A DNA stretch of 64,000 bases, taken from contig OX422221.1 of NCBI GenBank assembly GCA_949130495.1, positions 142,943,405-143,007,404 on the forward strand, in the 5' to 3' direction. Below are positions 57,585-64,000 of the stretch, piece after piece; position 1 is the stretch's first letter; each line of letters begins with the position of its first letter. Under the pieces are notes generated by a model that was not told the DNA's origin, searched no databases, and saw only the letters and a program-made list of their open reading frames with translations. The DNA is from Sambucus nigra. Its lineage: Eukaryota > Streptophyta > Magnoliopsida > Dipsacales > Adoxaceae. The position numbers were made by a program, and so were the translations under genes.

Positions 57585-59492
57585 TCAGGCCACTGCATCC
57601 TGGTGTCCTAACTCCTTCCACTTAGCCTTCCACACCTCGGCCACCTCATCTACGGGCCTACGGCTCAACGCGTCTGCTACCATGTTAGCCTTCCCTGGGT
57701 GATATTGGATATCAAACTGATAATCCTTCATAAACTCAAGCCACCTTCGTTGTCGCATATTTAACTCCTTCTGCGTGAATAGGTACTGTAGAGATTTGTG
57801 GTCCTTGAATAACCAGAATTTCTCCCCCGGGAGATAGTGTCTCCAAATCCGAAGTGCAAATACAACTGCCGCTAACTCCAAGTCATGGGTGGGGTAATTC
57901 TTCTCGTGAGTCTTAAGCTTACGGGAAGCATAAGCTATGGTCTGACTCTCCTGCTGCAATACACCTCCAAGTCCTTGTAAGGACGCATAGGTGTAGACTA
58001 GATACTCAACTCCCGATCTCGGCAATGCTAACACAGGTGCTGAGGTCAACTTGTCCTTCAACTCATCGAATGCCAACTGACAGGCATCACTCCAAATGAA
58101 TGGCACACCCTTACGAGTCAGATGTGTCAAAGGACCCGCTATCTTTGAGAAACCCCGAATAAACCTCCTGTAGTATCCTGCTAGGCCCAAAAAACTACGG
58201 ATCTCAGTCGGTGTCGTGGGATATCCCCACTCCCTCACCGCGGATACCTTCCCCAGATCAATAGATATCCCCCGATCTGAAATAATATGCCCCAAAAACT
58301 GAACCTCCTTCAGCCAAAACCCGCACTTCTCATACTTTTCATACAGCTCGTTCTGACGTAGTGTCTGCAAAACCTGCCTCAAATGCTCGGTGTGCTCCTC
58401 TTCTGTTTGGGAGTAAACCAAAATGTCATCGATGAAGACAATGACGAACTGGTCTAAGAACTCTCTGAACACCCTTTTCATCAAGTCCATAAACACGGCT
58501 GGAGCATTGGTCAAGCCAAAAGGCATAACCCGAAACTCGTAGGAACCATATCTCGTTAAGAAAATAGTCTTCGAGACGTACTCTTCCCTGATACGCAACT
58601 GATGGTCTCCTGATCGCAAATTAATCTTTGAGAAGAAAGAAGATCCTCTCATCTGGTCGAATAAGTCATCGATTCGGGGCAACGGATACTTATTCCGTAT
58701 CCTGACCTTATTCAACTCCTGGTAATCTACACACAATCTCAATGATCCATCCCTCTTCTTTACGAACAACACAGGAGCACCCCACGGTGAAGTACTCCTT
58801 AGGATAAAACCCTGACCCAACAACTGCTCAATCTGATCCCGTAACTCTCTCATTTCAGTTGGAGCCATTCGGTAAGGTGCGTGGGCAATAGGCCGAGTGC
58901 CCCGCGTTAAATCGATCACAAAATCTATCTCTCTACTCGGAGGTAGTCCAGGTATATCCTGAAATACATCGGCAAACTCCCGAACAACCGAAATTGCATC
59001 AAGTGGTATCACCACTTCCTTAGAGGTCTCCTCCTCTATATAGTACAAGTGAGTGGACGATCCTCCCTCAGGGCGAGGCATCGCCACTAAAAACATCTCC
59101 TTCCCGGTAATGGAAAAGATAATACTCCTACTAAAACAGTCAATCATGGCTCGGTACGCAACTAGCCAATCCATACCAATAATGGCATCATACTCGGTCA
59201 TCTCTAACACTAACATATCCGCGGTTAAAGTAAACCTCCCGGTCTCTATACTCACGCCTCTACATATAAGGGAAATCACGGAACCCCTACTCAACGGTGA
59301 ATCTACAAAAGTAGCCGTGCTCTCGGCGGTGTCTAACAACCCAATGGTGCGTGCAAATCTCATACCAAATAAACAATGTGTGGCCCCCGTGTCAAATAAA
59401 ATACGCCCCATAGTCCCCTGAATAGAGAACATACCCTCAATGGCCGGTGGATCCTGTGGGGCTGCGGCATGCTGGAGCTGATACACTCTCAC
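57585..59492 (-). pseudogene. protease, reverse transcriptase and RNase H
   Basis: A 635-codon open stretch. Protease: [12 protein letters not shown] active site and [85 protein letters not shown]. Motif A reads [12 protein letters not shown], with Asn where the catalytic Asp is expected. RNase [15 protein letters not shown] and [11 protein letters not shown] lack both usual Asp residues, while [13 protein letters not shown] keeps the Glu. The enzyme is therefore probably inactive although the frame is open. The listed start is only the point after the last gag stop; the frame continues upstream. Confidence 0.92.
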
Positions 59493-59900
59493 ATACTGAA
59501 GTTGTCCCTGCTAAACTGGGACCACTGGCACGAGTGGTAGTGCTGCCATCTATGGTGGTGCTGGTAGGGCGGCGGGAAACATAAGTCTCTGTGGCTCATG
59601 TCAAGCACCCTGCTGCTACTGCTGTGGGGCCCTTCCCCTATCAGGACAATCCTGGCGATTGTGGCCAGTCTTGCCACAAACATAACACTTCCACGGGAAG
59701 TTTCCCCCTCGCTGTCCCTGCTGCCCTCAGCCCTGGTGGCCATTACCATTCCTCCCCTGGCCATGATGGCCCTGCTAAAACTGCTGCTGCTGACCATTCT
59801 GACCCTGCTGGCCCTGATGGCCGTTTGAACCCTGATGGCCCTGCCTGAAACCTCCCTGTCCACTTCTGAAATTCCCAGATCTGAACCTCTTAGAATCCCT
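59493..59900 (-). pseudogene. gag nucleocapsid region with CCHC knuckle
   Basis: The same frame as gag and pol. A Gly/Gln/His-rich low-complexity run (QGHQGSNGHQGQQGQ) is followed by the zinc knuckle CYVCGKTGHNRQDC, intact at about 59655-59695. Six in-frame stops fall in this 408-bp stretch (TAG or TGA), several in Gln-rich context. Confidence 0.82.
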
Positions 59901-60386
59901 CTACTGGGAACCCTGGTCACCCTGCCTGTACTGTCCCAGAGCAGATTGTGCCCCACTAGCACCATTTCCCCCGGTCCTGCCCTGATGGCTGGACTCTCCT
60001 AACCTCTTGCTCTCAGACATGTGAAAGTGGTGATCCTGGCAGTGTAGTAGTGCAGCATTAACCACGTCAGAATAAGTGGCCAACGAGAGATTCCCCAAAA
60101 AATGCTGACGGATCCTCCAAGTCAATCCATCTGTGAACTTCTGAATCTTTTTCTCCTCAGTCGGTATTTCATCCGAAACAATGTTCAATAAATTAGTGAA
60201 TTCGGCCTCATACTCGGCCACAGTATTTCCCTTCGGCTTGAGGTTCATCAGTTTCCTCCTCATCTCCGTGTGAACAGCTGATGGAAAATATTTACGGTCA
60301 AACCACACCCAGAACTCATGTATAGTGAGAGTGTCCCTCTCCTCTGCGGTGGTAATGGACTCCCACCACTGCAATGCAGATCCCAC
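59901..60386 (-). pseudogene. gag capsid domain
   Basis: Motifs VGSALQWWESITTAE, HEFWVWFDRKYFPSAV, RRKLMNLKPKGNTVAEYEAE and FTDGLTWRIRQHF are the chromovirus capsid domain. Open for 161 codons to a TAG at 59901. The fragment at 44978-45637 has the parallel ALQWWE and EYEQEFTNLS motifs. Confidence 0.9.
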
Positions 60387-60431
60387 TAGCTTGAAAGTAG
60401 CTAGTATCTGCTTCTGAACATCGGTGCACTC

Positions 60432-60749
60432 TTACATCCTTAAGTGCCTCTGAATATCTTTCCTCCACTGAATGGATACCACAACATCGGAGCTACCTGC
60501 GAACTCCGGCGAGTGTGCTTTCGGAAAAGCATCACGAATGCATTCCCAAGCAGACGGGAATGCATGTGCCTGAACTGGCGCGACTACCGGTGCCTGGGGC
60601 GGTGCCTGCTGTATAACGGCTAGGGCGGCATTTACCGCTTGGGCTACAATAGCTGCAACCTCGGCGGCATTCATGGTGCCCTGTACTGGTGCAGGCTGTG
60701 GCTCTGGCTGTGAATTCCTAGGAACCCGTTGCGCGCGTCGTGGAGGCAT
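60432..60749 (-). pseudogene. gag N-terminal part
   Basis: Start codon ATG 60749 (MPPRRAQRVPRNSQP), placed directly after a minus-strand TTACTCTTATTTCAG acceptor-like tract. An Ala/Gln/Pro-rich region (AAIVAQAVNAALAVIQQ) precedes SPEFAGSSDVVVSIQWRKD and ends at TAA 60432, beyond which the capsid domain continues in frame. Confidence 0.87.
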
Positions 60750-60918
60750 CTGAAATAAGAGTAAAGACTTATAAGTTCGCAGTTATTAACTCATAACAGC
60801 TGAAGAACGATACATACACAAAAGAATACGACAGTCCTAAAATATAGGGCTCTACATCAAAGAAAGCTCAGCGAAAACATAATAAGCCGTACAGATCCTA
60901 AGGACACTAGAACCTGAT

Positions 60919-60930
60919 GCTCTGATACCA
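60919..60930 (-). promoter_or_regulatory. primer-binding site (initiator-Met tRNA)
   Basis: The minus strand reads TGGTATCAGAGC 2 bp after the 5' LTR, the perfect initiator-Met type site; the following CATCAGGTT is the same as at 47445. Confidence 0.93.
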
Positions 60931-60932
60931 CC

Positions 60933-63818
60933 TGTGACACCCCGGCTAATTAAATACCGGGTAGCTACTCCTTTATTAAATTAATACAAAATGTCAAGTT
61001 GGTTCAGTTAATAGCACCACTGTCGAAATCATTTTAATAATTACTAACCACCTAGTATTTAAAAAGTGAGTTGTCAAATTTTAAGTTATATCTAAATAAC
61101 ATGCAATAAATGAATTATAAAAGAATAACATAACCATTCACCATAAAGTCCCAACAGAGTAACCATCAAATAATAATGAATCTGGAGGAAATACTCCTCA
61201 CAATAATCCCAATACTGAAATAAATAAAACAAGTCTGCATCCTAAATTAAGTACAAACCAAAGTCTGAATAACTGAGATATAAAATGTCTCTAAAGAAAA
61301 TGGGTGACATGCCCTACAAATGATAAAACTGAACAAGGAGTCAAGACTAGAAAAGGAGGCGTCTACTGTCAAGGTCCTGTAACTTCCACAACATCTACAG
61401 CTCGTCACCTGAATAGAACTCCTATGCATGGTGTCCTTGTGGCTGGGCACCTAAAAATGTTTTTACAAAAATAGATTTGAAATCAAACGGGTCAGAGCCC
61501 GAATGTGGAAAATAGTTTAAAAATAGGAAGTGCTTTAATGAAGTTAAAACAATGAATGCAAAATACATGTTAGGATGTTCTCTCACCTGAAATACTCACC
61601 TCTCGACTAATTGTGCACTCCTAACGTACCGTACCCATTCAAGTGATTCTCATATCTATCTAGACCAAAATAAATTCTAACCTTTCTACTCGATTCGCGC
61701 TTTAATTCCAACTTTGTCAATTAAATAGAGAGTTTTACTTTAATTCTCGAATTCTCAATTATTAGCAATACAATTCACTATAGGTGATCCCTTTTTATCT
61801 TTAGCGATCATTACGATAATTATACTTCATAATTTAAACATGACAATTCTTTTTATTTAACCGTATATTATTCTCATCATAAATATATAATACTATCACC
61901 CCGAGACTAAGCTGCGGTGCACACATACTCTGCTATCCCATCCCGGTACATCACGTACATAAGGATCACGCATTCCGAATCTCTCAGGAATCGTTCTCAG
62001 ATAGTAACAATCACAAACAATAGAGGCGAACATAGTTCACATCACATGGGTCACGCACATACCTACGCTCCCATGATCAGCAGACTTATTAACTTCTCAA
62101 TAAGTCCTTCTATGACCTATGTCCTCGAGGTACCAATCTATATCCCCCCCGTAGGCACGCAAAGATTAGATGGCCCTAAACAAACGCAAACCTCCCGTGA
62201 TAGCAAGTATGGTAGGTATGTCATACACATAAAATCATATATACTAAGCATGCACACATCTTAGGAATTTCCATCTTTTATTAGTGGTATACTTCTCGTC
62301 CTTATACCAACTTTTAGTATTACACCAATCACATGTCCCCGGTTTACAAGTATTTAAGTCATCAATTATCCTCGCATCGTGATTAGTCACTCGCGTGCTA
62401 ATCCACAAATATCATTGGTTCAAGTCACTTTTCTATATTTTACTCCTCAATATATCCCATATCTCCCAACTATACCAATTAGTTAACAAGGGAAAGTTAT
62501 CTCATCAATTAAACAAGGTTACGGGACATTAGAAATCAAATCGGGCCAAAAAGGCCATTTTGTCAACTCGTTAGAAGTCTCGTTCGAACGAGAGGTCATT
62601 CGAATGAGAGTTCATTCGAACGGGGAGTATCGAATGAACTACCAACTCGTTAGAAGGCAGACTCTCACCTCGATAGAAGTTCGTTCGAACGAGCTCGTTC
62701 GAACGACCTGGGCAGGTCTTCTAACGAGATGGCAGTTTCAAGCCCAGAAATTCTACTTCGTTTTTCTCAATTTTCTTCATCTCTAAACTCGTCCTAAAAT
62801 CATCCCAAATAGTGTTTTAAGGTTCCTAAACGTCACTAAACTTTCGTAGATCGTATCTTAACATATTATTGGGGTTCCAATCTTCCTAAATAACATAAAA
62901 TTATCATCAATTCCCAATTTTACCCCAAACCCTATGGGTATGAACCCAGAATTTCATGTCTTCAATTTTATCCTTATAAATCCATTTTTTCATCATAAAA
63001 AGTTGTATTTCTTTTAGGACAATCATCAACTAACATTCTACATGCAATCCCTATAACATATCATAAATTTCTATTTCAAATTTCAAGGGTTTTCATCAAA
63101 TACCCAATATAAAGAAATTTTATCAATTCTAAGCATGGGAGAAACATTCACTTGAAATTAACGTAATTAAACCACTTGCCTTAGATAGTTCTCTGAATTT
63201 GATGTTGGTGAATGGATTGATTCTCTCCTTTCTCTATGGATTTTCTCCCAAGGTTGAAGATGGTGGTTTTGGCCCTTGTAACTTCTCTTCCCACTTCTCT
63301 CAAAACTCACGTAACCACTCTCTAAATTTCTTTGCTGATAATGGCCTTAGTGAACCTATTAAAATGATAAATATTAACTCTAATTTTCGTGAGTTTTAAT
63401 TCCCTAAATTTCTAAATTACCAAAATGCCCTTTTAAGTTGTCGGTTTAGCCTAAAAATGCCCCGTGACCTAAACTAAACCCCCGGCTAGTGTTTTTTGAC
63501 TATTTCGACCCTTCCGGACTCATTGGCGCACTGAAAATGACCATTCGGTTGATAAAAATAAAATTCACTTTTTAATTCAAATAATTACATTCTTGATGCG
63601 ACTGGCCCGTGCGTCCCAACTAAATTTCCCAAATTGCCGTATTTCAGACCCGTGATAATTTCAATATTTTCAATATTCATATATTTCCATATATACACAT
63701 TATAATCAAATACCAACTCACATCTCGTTAGTATTATATCCAGATTAATTCTCAATTAATTCACATTTAATTTAATTAATCCCATAAATAAATATCAATA
63801 AAAGTACGGGGATTTGCA
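60933..63818 (-). repeat. 5' LTR of the chromovirus
   Basis: Colinear with 53200-56063. Its outer end reads CGGGGATTTGCA instead of CGGGGTATTACA but still closes in CA exactly at the GGGAC duplication. It holds the longest TTCGAACGA palindrome cluster (62580-62710), the hairpin at 61302, and splice-like sites (donor 63179, acceptor 61451 on the minus strand). Confidence 0.94.
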
Positions 63819-63823
63819 GGGAC

Positions 63824-63873
63824 CTAAAGGGATCCTCTCCCGCCATGAGGGTACATATCTGGGGATGGCCACA
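63824..63873 (+). repeat. Tat/Ogre-like LTR, last 50 bp
   Basis: Resumes the LTR split at 53199 and ends GGGGATGGCCACA, pairing with the TGT start at 51127. The border is set by the primer-like site that follows. Confidence 0.65.
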
Positions 63874-63892
63874 CTGGCGACTCCGCTGGGGA
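63874..63892 (+). promoter_or_regulatory. primer-binding site of a Tat/Ogre-like element
   Basis: CTGGCGACTCCGCTGGGGA follows the LTR end. TGGCGACTC...TGGGGA sites are typical just inside plant Tat/Ogre elements; I believe an Arg tRNA is the usual primer but cannot confirm it here. The remaining 108 bp to the window end show no gene. Confidence 0.6.
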
Positions 63893-64000
63893 TTTTTCAT
63901 TTTGAGGGCTAGACTCTATTTACATGGGTATTTTATTTTCTTATATATCCCCCTATTTTCCCCTTTACTATTCATGTGTACCTCATGCTTCTGTTTCTAT

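Larger units (their letters stand above)
53200..63818 (-). mobile_element. nearly complete chromovirus, 10.6 kb, TSD GGGAC
   Basis: Two LTRs of 2864 and 2886 bp flank gag-pol on the minus strand, with primer site and polypurine tract in their correct places. The 5-bp duplication GGGAC is present at 53195-53199 and 63819-63823. Gag, protease, RT, RNase H, integrase and chromodomain follow in one reading frame from 60749 to 56106, broken only by in-frame stops. It is inserted in a Tat/Ogre-like LTR. The solo LTR at 11675 belongs to the same family. Confidence 0.96.

Overview
This window looks like repeat-dense nuclear DNA from a flowering plant, probably a eudicot; I cannot name the species. 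It is AT-rich and full of TA/TG microsatellites. Nearly all recognisable coding sequence belongs to plant Ty3/gypsy LTR retrotransposons: chromoviruses with a C-terminal chromodomain, and Tat-lineage elements with a second, archaeal-type RNase H. I found no intact host gene, rRNA, tRNA or CRISPR array.

Layout. 1-4740: the 3' end of a chromovirus (broken pol, polypurine tract, 2.2 kb LTR). 6175-19814: a complete Tat-lineage element on the minus strand with two 405-bp LTRs. It carries gag, protease, RT/RNase H, archaeal RNase H and integrase, plus an opposite-strand, intron-containing extra gene between integrase and the 3' LTR. Its integrase is split by a 2953-bp solo LTR (11675-14627) with target-site duplication (TSD) CAGTG. 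19815-22189: non-coding DNA with four different tandem arrays. 22195-25239: a second solo LTR (TSD GCTTT). 25380-29971: an internally deleted LTR element (TSD TTATG). 30488 to about 38590: a plus-strand Tat-lineage element with 5' LTR, decayed gag-pol and a 3' tandem array, but no 3' LTR. 38591-42197: AT-rich DNA with microsatellites and a 206-bp duplication. 42198-51126: a 5' LTR with primer site and partial gag, then pieces of related LTRs. 51127-53199 plus 63824-63873: a Tat/Ogre-like LTR interrupted by a nearly complete minus-strand chromovirus (53200-63818, TSD GGGAC).

How the parts relate. The long LTRs at 11675, 22195, 25380, 27950, 42198, 45640, 47500, 53200 and 60933 form one loose superfamily: they start TGTAAYACCCC or its complement at the far end, and where a primer site is present it is of the initiator-Met tRNA type. 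Several share, in the same order, a donor-like splice site, a short-palindrome cluster, a G-rich module, an acceptor-like site and a small GGGC/GCCC hairpin. This suggests a spliced, structured RNA leader, which is the most interesting possibility here together with the antisense gene. All the coding regions are decayed. The chromovirus at 53200-63818 is notable because gag-pol stays in one reading frame with about a dozen in-frame stops and no visible frameshift, as expected if decay was mainly by C-to-T change in methylated DNA.
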